From the NCBI GenBank assembly GCA_937885235.1, contig CAKZZK010000155.1, positions 1 to 15,877 on the forward strand: a stretch of 15,877 bases of DNA, written 5' to 3'. The notes under the pieces are model-generated. The model searched no databases. It saw only the letters and a list, made by a program, of their open reading frames with translations, and had not been told where the DNA came from. The stretch comes from an uncultured Treponema sp. (GTDB lineage Bacteria > Spirochaetota > Spirochaetia > Treponematales > Treponemataceae). Every line of letters starts with the position of its first letter. The stretch's first letter is position 1. A program made the translations under genes and the position numbers. Positions 1 through 6,742 of the stretch are shown in pieces.

Positions 1-388
1 CCTCGCGTGTCGTCTCGCTGCAATCGCGCAGAGAATTTAAATCGTGCACGAGCGCAATATAGCGGAGCTTTTTCTTTTTTTTAGCCTTCGCCAGCACAGA
101 GAAAAACGTGGGAATGTGTATATACTCCGGCGGATATTGAAATAAGACAAGCGAATCATTTTCAGTACTCTTTAAGCATGCTGAAAACTCAAGGTACTGG
201 AAAAAGGGCTCCACAAAACGCCTTCCGCGCTTTATGAGCGCTATACGCCGCTGAAAAATCTCTGAAAGCACAGGCAATTCCTCAAAACCATTCGCTATCG
301 CTATAGCGATGGCATCAGTGCGTGCCTTGCTGCCCGCGTGGTTCCCCTTTCCAATCTGCTGAACTGCGATATATTTTTTTCCTGCCAT
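1..388 (-). CDS. Galactofuranosyltransferase-like glycosyltransferase, 5' part (C-terminus off the left edge)
   Basis: The minus strand is open from an ATG at 388 to the window edge, 129 codons, with no stop. The N-terminal part reads MAGKKYIAVQQIGKG, then an AGSKARTD segment, LVLFQYP at about residues 89-95 and IALVHDLNSLRD at about 115-126. AGSKAR-D, the FQYP motif and the HDLNSLR motif in that order are typical of the bacterial beta-1,6-galactofuranosyltransferase family, which moves galactofuranose from UDP-Galf onto surface glycans. The acceptor and the sugar actually used cannot be read from this half. ATG 388 is the only usual start after the upstream in-frame stop and fits the family N-terminus. 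No Shine-Dalgarno is seen; a promoter-like element lies close upstream. It is divergent from alr. A KKKKK stretch is encoded by an A8 run. The family call is fairly good; the exact activity is inference. Confidence 0.72.
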   Translation of the reverse strand, partial: MAGKKYIAVQQIGKGNHAGSKARTDAIAIAIANGFEELPVLSEIFQRRIALIKRGRRFVEPFFQYLEFSACLKSTENDSLVLFQYPPEYIHIPTFFSVLAKAKKKKKLRYIALVHDLNSLRDCSETTRE

Positions 389-400
389 AAGCTTGCGTGC

Positions 401-429
401 AGTATACAGAATTTGCCCATTTTCGTCAC
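401..429 (-). promoter_or_regulatory. Putative promoter of the glycosyltransferase gene
   Basis: Reading the minus strand, GTGACG (424-429) is followed after 17 bp by TATACT (401-406), five of six to the -10 consensus. The expected transcription start is near 394, giving a leader of only about 6 nt before the ATG at 388. The -35 box matches four of six. Confidence 0.4.
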
Positions 430-466
430 CCGCCCTTTAGACTTTTGCCAGTCCGTCCGAATAATA

Positions 467-514
467 AAGGAGAGGAAAATGAAATGCGGGCTACAAGGGC
501 TATCATTCATTTAG
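467..514 (+). promoter_or_regulatory. alr ribosome binding site with an overlapping out-of-frame mini-ORF
   Basis: AAGGAG at 467-472 lies 6 nt before an ATG at 479 and 11 nt before the alr ATG at 484. The 479 frame encodes only 11 residues (MKCGLQGLSFI) and stops at 512-514. A second, weaker AGAGG at 471-475 is 8 nt from the alr start. The mini-ORF may be accidental or may dampen alr initiation. Confidence 0.35.
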
Positions 515-1635
515 AGAATTTAAAGAAAAACATTCGGGCAATCAAAGCGCTCACGGGGGAAAAGCCCAAGCTCTGCATTCCCGTTAAGGCAGATGCCTAC
601 GGGCACGGAGCCGTTCCCTGCGCAAGAGCCGCTATTGCCGCAGGTGCAGACGTGCTTGCGGTAGCCACTGTGGATGAGGGCAGAGAGCTGCGCCAAAACG
701 GCATAGATGCTCCCCTCCTGCTGTTCAGCCTCTGTACGCAGGAAGAAATGGAAGCGCTCATTTTCTTCCATATAATACCGTTTGTCTTTGACAGCGAATA
801 CATCCACCTTGTTGCCGAGGCCGCGCGTGCCCAAGGCGCGAAAGCATATCCCGTACACCTCGCGGTGGACACAGGCATGGGCAGGATTGGCTGCTATCCC
901 GATGAAGCCGCTTCTCTTGCAAAAGAGATAGCGCAGAGCGGAGCGCTCAGCCTTGGCGGCGTATGCACGCATTTTGCCGTAAGCGACAGTACGGCGAAGA
1001 CCGACCGATTGTTCACCCAAGTGCAGTTCTCCCGCTTTACCGATGCCATAGAAGCGATAAAGGCTGAGGGAATAGATCCGGGCATCTGCCACTGTGCAAA
1101 CTCAGCGGCGACGCTGATTTCCCCCGAAATGTACCTCGATATGGTTCGCCCCGGCATCATTGTCTACGGCTACAATGCGGGAGATTTAACTGAAGAATAC
1201 CTTGCATCGCAGGGCATAGAAATCTCCCTTGAGCCGGTGATGACGCTTGAAAGCGAGGTGAGCGCGGTGCGCAGCATCAAGCGGGGCTCAAGCGTAGGCT
1301 ACGGGCGCACATGGACGGCAGAGCTTGACACGGAAATCGCCGTACTACCGATCGGTTACGGCGACGGCGTGCTGAGGAGCTGGTCTAGCGGTGGCGTAAG
1401 CGTCGCCATCAACGGCAAAGCCTACCCCATACGGGGCAGAATCTGCATGGACCAGTGCATGGTGGAGCTGGGCAAAAACAGCGGCGTGCGGCGGGGTGAC
1501 AAGGCTGTGTTTTTCGGCTATGGCTCAGACGGCGCCCTACAGACTGCGGAAGAGATTGCATCCCGCACGGACACAATCTCCTATGAAATAACGACATGCC
1601 TGAGCAAGCGCGTGCCGCGGGTCTATGTGGAGTAA
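484..1635 (+). CDS. alr: Alanine racemase
   Basis: Pyridoxal-phosphate enzyme that interconverts L- and D-alanine in the cytoplasm, supplying D-Ala for peptidoglycan. The 383-aa product has the usual length. The PLP lysine is K35 in PVKADAYGHG. The second catalytic base is Y273 in GYGRTW, at the start of the C-terminal beta domain. RGRICMDQCMVEL near the C-terminus is the conserved strand next to the active site. The start at 484 is chosen because the protein then begins MRATRAIIHLENLKKN, as the family does; the reading frame stays open upstream to 397 but that extension is unlike alr. Shine-Dalgarno-like AAGGAG (467-472) and AGAGG (471-475) precede it. An out-of-frame ATG at 479 sits at better spacing from the first of these. 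The gene converges with folC, with six bases between stop codons. Confidence 0.97.
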   Translation: MRATRAIIHLENLKKNIRAIKALTGEKPKLCIPVKADAYGHGAVPCARAAIAAGADVLAVATVDEGRELRQNGIDAPLLLFSLCTQEEMEALIFFHIIPFVFDSEYIHLVAEAARAQGAKAYPVHLAVDTGMGRIGCYPDEAASLAKEIAQSGALSLGGVCTHFAVSDSTAKTDRLFTQVQFSRFTDAIEAIKAEGIDPGICHCANSAATLISPEMYLDMVRPGIIVYGYNAGDLTEEYLASQGIEISLEPVMTLESEVSAVRSIKRGSSVGYGRTWTAELDTEIAVLPIGYGDGVLRSWSSGGVSVAINGKAYPIRGRICMDQCMVELGKNSGVRRGDKAVFFGYGSDGALQTAEEIASRTDTISYEITTCLSKRVPRVYVE

Positions 1636-1641
1636 CAGGGG

Positions 1642-2994
1642 TTAGCCTTTCAGGAACTTTTTTACCTCTGCAAGCAGGTAAAATGAGCCGATAACCAAGA
1701 GAGGGGAATGAGCCTTGTCTGCGCGGAGGAGCGCATCGCTGATGGCTGCCGTACAGTCGGCAGTGAGCGTAAAGGCGAGGTTCTGGGACTGAAAGGCTCT
1801 CTCCACCCGCCCAAGGTCTGTGGCTTTGACATTCCCCGGTCGGGTGACGCTTATGTGGGAAAAGCATCCCACAAAACAGCGAGCCATATCCTCCACGTCC
1901 TTGTCCGAGGCACAGGCAAAAAGCAGCTGTGGTCGGACAGACTGATTTATATACAACGTTCGGAAGTTTTCCATGGTAAGGCGGACGCTGTTCGCGGTAT
2001 GGGCGCCATCCAAAATCATGACAGGCACATCGGGATAGCCGGAAACAGGGGAAAGCTGCTCAAAGCGGCCGGGCAGGCTGACGGAGGAGATTCCCTTTTC
2101 TATGCAGTCCTCGTCGATGAGAGGCAGCACCCGCTTTACCGCCAGAGCCGCTACAGCTGCATTCCAAGCCTGAAAGCTGCCGAGCAGCTTGCTCTTTATG
2201 TGCAGTTGACGGCGGAAGAGCGGAGAATCCAGCGCCGCAGTCATACCGAACACTCGTTCGCTTCCAGAAGCCCTCTCATAGCTTATATCCCGCACCGTGC
2301 AGCAATCTTCGCTGAACAAAAGAGGCGCCTGTCTTTCATCCGCTATCCGAGAGAAAACGCCACGGACTTTCGCAGTCTGGGGAAAGATGACCACCGGCAC
2401 GAGGGGCTTGATGATGCCGCCCTTCTCTGCCGCAATCTTTTCAACGGTATCTCCGAGGTATTCCGTGTGCTCCAGCTCAATCGGTCCTATGCAGCAGCAC
2501 AGGGGCTCCACCACGTTCGTGGCATCCAGCCTGCCGCCAAGCCCCACTTCCCATACGACATAATCCATGCCCGCATTGCGAAAGCAGAGCATGGCAAAGA
2601 GCGTCACCAGTTCAAACCAGGTGAGGGGGCGCTCTGCGGGAAAATCTGCAAGGGGAATTGCCTGCACGCAGTCCATGAGTTCCTGCGCAGAGCGCAGATA
2701 GATGTCTTCCGCCAGAGGACCGTCTGCACTTACCACTCGTTCGGTAAAATCCAAAATATGCGGGGAACAGTAGATGCCGACTTTATAGCCCGCCTTCGCC
2801 AGGATGCCCGCTATCATGGCGGAGATAGACCCCTTGCCTTTGGAGCCAGCCACATGGAAGCAGGGGCATGTCCGCTCCGGGTGGCCAAGCTTTTCGCACA
2901 AAAAGCGCATGGTTTCAAGCCAGAAGATATTCTTCTTGGGCGCCCGCTCAAAGTTTAAGTAATCATCAAGCCATTTGGTAAAAAAATCAAGCAT
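1642..2994 (-). CDS. folC: Bifunctional folylpolyglutamate / dihydrofolate synthase
   Basis: Mur-ligase superfamily enzyme that adds glutamate to folates (and glycine-like ligation of glutamate to dihydropteroate) with ATP, in the cytoplasm. The 450-aa product is of normal length. The P-loop is G50-SKGKGS56. GLGGRLDATNVV at about residue 150 is the second conserved family motif. The C-terminal Mur-ligase domain carries the DGAH motif at 329-332, followed here by T where NP is more usual. It is the last gene of the five-gene minus-strand operon. Its ATG shares one base with the TAA of the DUF4340 gene (TAATG), and a GGAGGAG stretch inside the upstream gene's last codons serves as Shine-Dalgarno, so translation is probably coupled. 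An opposite-strand frame is open over most of the gene but is a by-product of codon use. Confidence 0.95.
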   Translation of the reverse strand: MLDFFTKWLDDYLNFERAPKKNIFWLETMRFLCEKLGHPERTCPCFHVAGSKGKGSISAMIAGILAKAGYKVGIYCSPHILDFTERVVSADGPLAEDIYLRSAQELMDCVQAIPLADFPAERPLTWFELVTLFAMLCFRNAGMDYVVWEVGLGGRLDATNVVEPLCCCIGPIELEHTEYLGDTVEKIAAEKGGIIKPLVPVVIFPQTAKVRGVFSRIADERQAPLLFSEDCCTVRDISYERASGSERVFGMTAALDSPLFRRQLHIKSKLLGSFQAWNAAVAALAVKRVLPLIDEDCIEKGISSVSLPGRFEQLSPVSGYPDVPVMILDGAHTANSVRLTMENFRTLYINQSVRPQLLFACASDKDVEDMARCFVGCFSHISVTRPGNVKATDLGRVERAFQSQNLAFTLTADCTAAISDALLRADKAHSPLLVIGSFYLLAEVKKFLKG

Positions 2995-3851
2995 TATGAC
3001 TCCTCCGCCAAGCTTAGACGTTCAAAGGTCAGTGTGCTGATGCTGTAGCGGTAATTCAGCTTTTCAAGGAAGGCGCTTTCCTCTGCCGAAGCCGCAGGAC
3101 CAGCACGGAAAGAGGGAATGACGATGTAATCCAGCTCCCGCTTGTATATGGCAAAATCAACAGCCGCGCCATTAGGCAAATCCCGCCGCACGACAAAATT
3201 GACAGGAAGTCCCTCCCGCGGGGCAATATTCTGTATGCTTCCCCGCCGTAAACGGGAGCTTTCCTCGCCGCCCAGGCAGAGCGGCACGAGGAAGGGGTCT
3301 GCCCAGAAGGATTCGTCTACCGAGAGGTAGGAGGCTATGCCATCGTCCACCTCGTAGACAGTATCATCAGTCCAGGTGCGGAAAGCGATGCGGTTTGAAA
3401 GATTGTCATCCCTTCCAAAGAAGAGCTGCGAGAGAATGCTGTCTTTCTCTCCATAGAAAGTAACTGAAACGGCGTGCTCCTTGTCCACCCCAAAGTTCTG
3501 CCAGCTCTTTGCGTTCTCCGCGCTGACTGAAACAGGGGTAATCTTCTGAGCGGCATCCAGAAGCTTTGCGACAGACTGCATATCCGCGGGCCAGCGGTAC
3601 TGCTTCCGTGACGCAAGCGCCGTCCCCCACCAGTATGCTCCTGCGCGGGAGAGAAACACCGCATCGTCCTGCCGTGCAATCGTGATGGAAACAAGGTCTT
3701 GCACGCGATTGGGATTTAAAAGCGCAGTTTCCTGCATTCGGGAACGGTTCTTCTTTGAAAAAGGAAGAAAGGCAAAAATGAGGAAGATGAGCAGGACTGC
3801 ATCAAAAGCATAAAAAAACAGGATTCCCTGTTTCATCGAGATTTTTTTCAT
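2994..3851 (-). CDS. DUF4340 membrane-anchored protein, partner of the GldG-type ABC transporter
   Basis: 285-aa protein with a single N-terminal membrane segment (about residues 9-29) and a large, presumably extracytoplasmic, domain. A short basic N-terminus (MKKISMK) and the KK-R residues after the helix suggest an N-in, C-out anchor. The middle part (W-PAD at about 80, then AKSWQNFGVD, a VTFYGEKD strand, LFFGRD and a VYEVDD strand) follows the DUF4340 pattern of repeated beta-strand modules. In many bacteria DUF4340 proteins are encoded directly after a GldG-like ABC component, as here. Its molecular role is unknown. A strong AAGGAGG (3865-3871 on the minus strand) overlaps the stop codon of the permease-GldG gene, but it stands 13 nt from the ATG with a perfect palindrome in the gap. 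Start ATG 3851 is the first start after an in-frame TAA. Confidence 0.82.
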   Translation of the reverse strand: MKKISMKQGILFFYAFDAVLLIFLIFAFLPFSKKNRSRMQETALLNPNRVQDLVSITIARQDDAVFLSRAGAYWWGTALASRKQYRWPADMQSVAKLLDAAQKITPVSVSAENAKSWQNFGVDKEHAVSVTFYGEKDSILSQLFFGRDDNLSNRIAFRTWTDDTVYEVDDGIASYLSVDESFWADPFLVPLCLGGEESSRLRRGSIQNIAPREGLPVNFVVRRDLPNGAAVDFAIYKRELDYIVIPSFRAGPAASAEESAFLEKLNYRYSISTLTFERLSLAEES

Positions 3852-3863
3852 CGATTAATCGAT
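3850..3863. repeat. 14-bp perfect palindrome between Shine-Dalgarno and start codon
   Basis: ATCGATTAATCGAT reads the same on both strands and includes two bases of the DUF4340 start codon. In the mRNA it could fold into a 5-bp stem with a TTAA loop, which would either hide the start codon or shorten the effective 13-nt spacing to the AAGGAGG. Confidence 0.6.
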
Positions 3864-3869
3864 ACCTCC

Positions 3870-6014
3870 TTATAATCCTTGTGAGTTGAAACGCTTTCTC
3901 CATACAGTGACAGAGGCAGCGAGCGCGGCAAGCAACAGCAATGGCAGTATGATGCAGACTGCAAGCAGCTTTGCTGACGGCTGCAGAGCCTGCATATTTT
4001 GCGCACTGTGTCTTTTAAGAGAAAGCAGCTCTGCATGCCCCAAGAGAGCCATGAGGCCGTCGCTGAGGAATTCCAATGTGCGGACATCAGAAGAAAGGAA
4101 TGCCGAGTGCAGGGCATACTGGTCTCCCAGTATGATCAGCGACGGCGAATCTTTGCTGACCGGCCTTAAAGCTGCCGCAACAGTAAAGCTCCCCATTTCA
4201 TCCCCTTCTTCCGCATGAGGAGAAACAGTAAAGGGATTTGTTATAAAGGAATTCCCCCCTCCCCCCCCACGGGAGCAGAGCCATGAGGCGGAATTTGTAG
4301 AAAGCAATGGAGAGACGGCAAATCCTTTCTGCGCGGCAAGCTCACTGTCAAGCTCTATAGCACTGGGCCAGAACAACGTTATACCGTTCTGGGCATAACG
4401 CTGGCTTTCGAGTTCCGGCCAGAGAGGGTAACTCAGCTCCTGCGTTCCGCCGAGAGAGAGAGTCCGCCCCTGTTCGCTTGCGACAATACCATCCCGATAA
4501 TATACGCCGTAATCCTGCAGCAGGTAACCGATGTAATCCTTAGAGAAAGCATTTCGTTCTATCACGCTCCAGTCATCCATATTGACAAGATAAGGCGTAG
4601 AAGCGAGAAAAAGCTTTCCACCGCGCTCTATAAAATACGAAAGCGCTTCCGCATCCTCGCGAGTAAAATCATATGTTCCCAAGAGCAAAAGTGGAACATC
4701 CGCGTGCAGGCTGAACAGCTCTTGCCCTGCAACGCTTTCCTTTTGCGAGGGCAGATAGGACTGTCTTATCTCAAAGCCCTGCGATTCAAGCCACGGCTGT
4801 ATATAGGCATAGTCATCTTGCAGGGAAAGTCCGCTGCCCACTGCCACCTGAACAAGGCTTTCCGATTTTTGCAAAAGCTGTAACACACATCTCGTCACAT
4901 CATATTCTAATGTACCGGTTCCTAAGACAAGAGGAACAACCTTTACTCTGCCAAGATAGTTGAGCACCACCGCAGAATACATGGCGCTGTATGACTGTAT
5001 CTGGCGGCCATAGATGCCATAAGAAGCAAGCTTACTTTCAAGCTGTTCTTTTACAGGGTCAATCGCCCTGCAAGAGACATAGGCGTTTTGAGAAGCATAA
5101 TCCTGCAAAAACTCTTCAACATCGCGCACCTGCGGATACAGGGATTTCAAAACGGTGCTGCGGTAATAAGTGATAAAAAGCGGCTCTTCTATATGTGCAA
5201 GAACCTCTTTGGTATAAGGCTGTATAGAAAAAAACTTTTCCCTTGTCACATCAATCCGCAGATAGAACTTTGAAGAAACAGACAGGAGTAAAATCATTCC
5301 TATAAAAACCAAAACGCAGAATTTTCGGAACAAAGGGCTTGCATAACCGCGGCGACACTCCCTCACAGCTACAGCAGCAAAAAAGAACAACAGCGCATAC
5401 ACAAGGTAAAAAACAACATCGCGGGTATCAACTATTCCTTTTCCCGCCGCGTCAAAATGCCAGACAAAAGACAGCGACTTGCAAAGCGCAAGAAAAAAAA
5501 CGGGAAGCCGCACAGAGGAAGCGATTGCGTGCACATTGCTGGCAAGGGCAAGCAGAGCAGAACTTACGGCAAAGGCAATACCCGCATGCCCGATGACAGT
5601 AAAAAGGAAGAGACAGAGGGATACAGCGACAACCAGATAAAGCACTATGCCGCCATAAGCGCAGAACAGATAGGGAAGCTCCACCGCTTTCCGCAGGCAG
5701 AGCACAAAGGGCATGACAGCTGTACACAGCAGGGCAAGCAGCATAACACTGAAGACAGCCAGGAACTTAAAAAAAACAATACAGACATCCGTATATGGCA
5801 GGGCATAGTCCTGTCGTGAAAAAGGAATGATGGACACAAGGGCGGGAACAATCACTATGCAGACATAGGGCATTGCTGTAAAGAAGCGGTGCAAGCTTCC
5901 AAAGGCTGCGAACTGCATCAGGCAGAAACAAACAAAAAAGGCGCACAGGACATAACTTGCCTTGTGGATGGCAAGGCGGAAAAGGTAGTGCTTCACATCA
6001 TTCCGGTAAAGCAT
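3870..6014 (-). CDS. Fused ABC-2 permease and GldG-like extracytoplasmic protein
   Basis: 714-aa membrane protein. Residues 1 to about 225 are the permease half, with about six hydrophobic segments (near 20-39, 48-65, 80-105, 116-138, 143-160 and 203-220). A new membrane helix at about 232-250 leads into a GldG-type domain, whose entry motif RIDVTREKFFSIQPYTKEVL matches the usual lDLT-e-kryTLSp-Tk-ll. A C-terminal helix follows at about 684-706, so the GldG domain is held at both ends outside the cytoplasm. GldF and GldG are separate proteins in Bacteroidetes gliding systems; the fused form occurs in other phyla. The stretch after helix 2 where GldF-type permeases carry an EE-GT-ELL-LPV motif looks shortened (IPFSRQDYALPYTD). 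Gly583-587 comes from a G8-A-G6 tract. The start overlaps the ATPase gene by 22 nt. Substrate unknown. Confidence 0.85.
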   Translation of the reverse strand: MLYRNDVKHYLFRLAIHKASYVLCAFFVCFCLMQFAAFGSLHRFFTAMPYVCIVIVPALVSIIPFSRQDYALPYTDVCIVFFKFLAVFSVMLLALLCTAVMPFVLCLRKAVELPYLFCAYGGIVLYLVVAVSLCLFLFTVIGHAGIAFAVSSALLALASNVHAIASSVRLPVFFLALCKSLSFVWHFDAAGKGIVDTRDVVFYLVYALLFFFAAVAVRECRRGYASPLFRKFCVLVFIGMILLLSVSSKFYLRIDVTREKFFSIQPYTKEVLAHIEEPLFITYYRSTVLKSLYPQVRDVEEFLQDYASQNAYVSCRAIDPVKEQLESKLASYGIYGRQIQSYSAMYSAVVLNYLGRVKVVPLVLGTGTLEYDVTRCVLQLLQKSESLVQVAVGSGLSLQDDYAYIQPWLESQGFEIRQSYLPSQKESVAGQELFSLHADVPLLLLGTYDFTREDAEALSYFIERGGKLFLASTPYLVNMDDWSVIERNAFSKDYIGYLLQDYGVYYRDGIVASEQGRTLSLGGTQELSYPLWPELESQRYAQNGITLFWPSAIELDSELAAQKGFAVSPLLSTNSASWLCSRGGGGGNSFITNPFTVSPHAEEGDEMGSFTVAAALRPVSKDSPSLIILGDQYALHSAFLSSDVRTLEFLSDGLMALLGHAELLSLKRHSAQNMQALQPSAKLLAVCIILPLLLLAALAASVTVWRKRFNSQGL
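4254..4268 (-). repeat. G8-A-G6 homopolymer tract in the permease-GldG coding sequence
   Basis: On the coding strand eight G, one A and six G encode five glycines (583-587) between SR and NSF. Adding one G brings a TGA after about 18 further codons; losing one G brings a TAA after three. Either slip removes the last ~127 residues including the C-terminal membrane helix. Confidence 0.85.
5493..5500 (-). repeat. T8 run in the permease half
   Basis: Eight T on the coding strand (VFF codons, about residue 172). A second T8 run lies at 5769-5776 in the same gene. Both are possible sites of polymerase or replication slippage; they may also simply reflect hydrophobic codon content (Phe = TTT). Confidence 0.5.
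5769..5776 (-). repeat. T8 run in the permease half (second)
   Basis: Eight T on the coding strand, within IVFFKFL at about residue 80, at the beginning of the third predicted membrane helix. Confidence 0.5.
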
Positions 6015-6742
6015 AGAAAGGCTTCCTCCAAATTCTGCTTTCCGGCTTCGGCGAGAAGTTCCTCCACAGAGCCGTGGGCGGCGACGCTTCCTTTGTGCAG
6101 GATATATATGCAGCCGCAGAGGGATAAAGCCTCTTCGATGCGGTGCGTGGACAGAATGACTATTTTTTCCTTTGCCTGCTCTTTGATTGCTTCCCTCAGC
6201 CTGACAATCTGGGCGGGGTCAAGGCCCGCTGAAAATTCGTCCAAGACGAGCACCTGCGTGTCAGCGGCAAGGGCTTTTGCAAGGGCAACCCGCTGCCTGT
6301 AGCCTTTGGAAAGCGTCCGAAGCTTTTTGCCCAATACGGCTTCCAGTTCCAAGACCGCCGCCGCACGGCGCACCTGTTCCAGCGCCATCGCTCTGCGTTC
6401 CCACAGTGTTTCTTTTACCGTGAACGACAGGTCAAGCTCTGGAATTTCGGACACGTAGCTGCAAAGCTGACGGATGGCGGCAGAGTCTGTTTCGCCGCAG
6501 ACGGAAAGCTCCCCCGATGTGGCATACTGCACTCCGCATAGGATTTTGAGCAGCGTGGATTTTCCCGCTCCGTTCAGCCCGAGCAGTCCTGTCACTGTTC
6601 CAGAACGGGCAATAAAGTCAACATCGCGGCAGGCAAGCGTTTCGCCATAAGCCTTGCACAGATGCCTGACACAGATTTCGGCAGGAGCCGGAGCTTCCGT
6701 TTTTTCAATCTTCATAGGGGATTTCAATATGCATTCTGTCAC
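5993..6742 (-). CDS. ABC transporter ATP-binding protein, GldA type
   Basis: 249-aa ABC ATPase that should power the permease encoded just downstream. Walker A is GLNGAGKS at 55-62, signature LSKGYRQR at 144-151, Walker B VLVLDE at 164-169 with D-loop SAGLD after it, and the switch histidine lies in LSTHRIEE near 202. The Q-loop position reads YVSE rather than YVPQ, as is common in GldA and similar exporters. The start is a GTG at 6742, preceded at 7 nt by GGAG inside the rnz gene; an in-frame ATG at 6715 (residue 10) is an alternative but has no Shine-Dalgarno. The gene overlaps rnz by 38 nt (11 nt with the second start) and the permease gene by 22 nt, so the three are probably translated together. 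Confidence 0.93.
   Translation of the reverse strand: MTECILKSPMKIEKTEAPAPAEICVRHLCKAYGETLACRDVDFIARSGTVTGLLGLNGAGKSTLLKILCGVQYATSGELSVCGETDSAAIRQLCSYVSEIPELDLSFTVKETLWERRAMALEQVRRAAAVLELEAVLGKKLRTLSKGYRQRVALAKALAADTQVLVLDEFSAGLDPAQIVRLREAIKEQAKEKIVILSTHRIEEALSLCGCIYILHKGSVAAHGSVEELLAEAGKQNLEEAFLCFTGMM

Noticed and set aside
297..310. 14-bp palindrome ATCGCTATAGCGAT
   Set aside because: It lies within the glycosyltransferase coding sequence and encodes an alternating Ile-Ala stretch; nothing around it suggests a site, so it is probably codon repetition.
397..483. N-terminal extension of alr from the ATG at 397
   Set aside because: The added 29 residues do not resemble alanine racemase and the Shine-Dalgarno lies inside this stretch.
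301..510. 69-codon minus-strand frame covering the alr upstream region
   Set aside because: It overlaps the glycosyltransferase start in another frame, and its sequence is unlike any protein family; the AGSKAR frame is the real one.
1708..2958. 416-codon open frame on the plus strand opposite folC
   Set aside because: It lacks any recognisable domain and mirrors folC, whose motifs and length are unmistakable; long antisense frames are common at this base composition.
3848..4117. Alternative minus-strand frame continuing past the permease-GldG stop
   Set aside because: Checked as a possible slippage product of the G tract, but both shifted frames stop within about 18 codons of the tract, long before this frame's ATG, and it has no domain.
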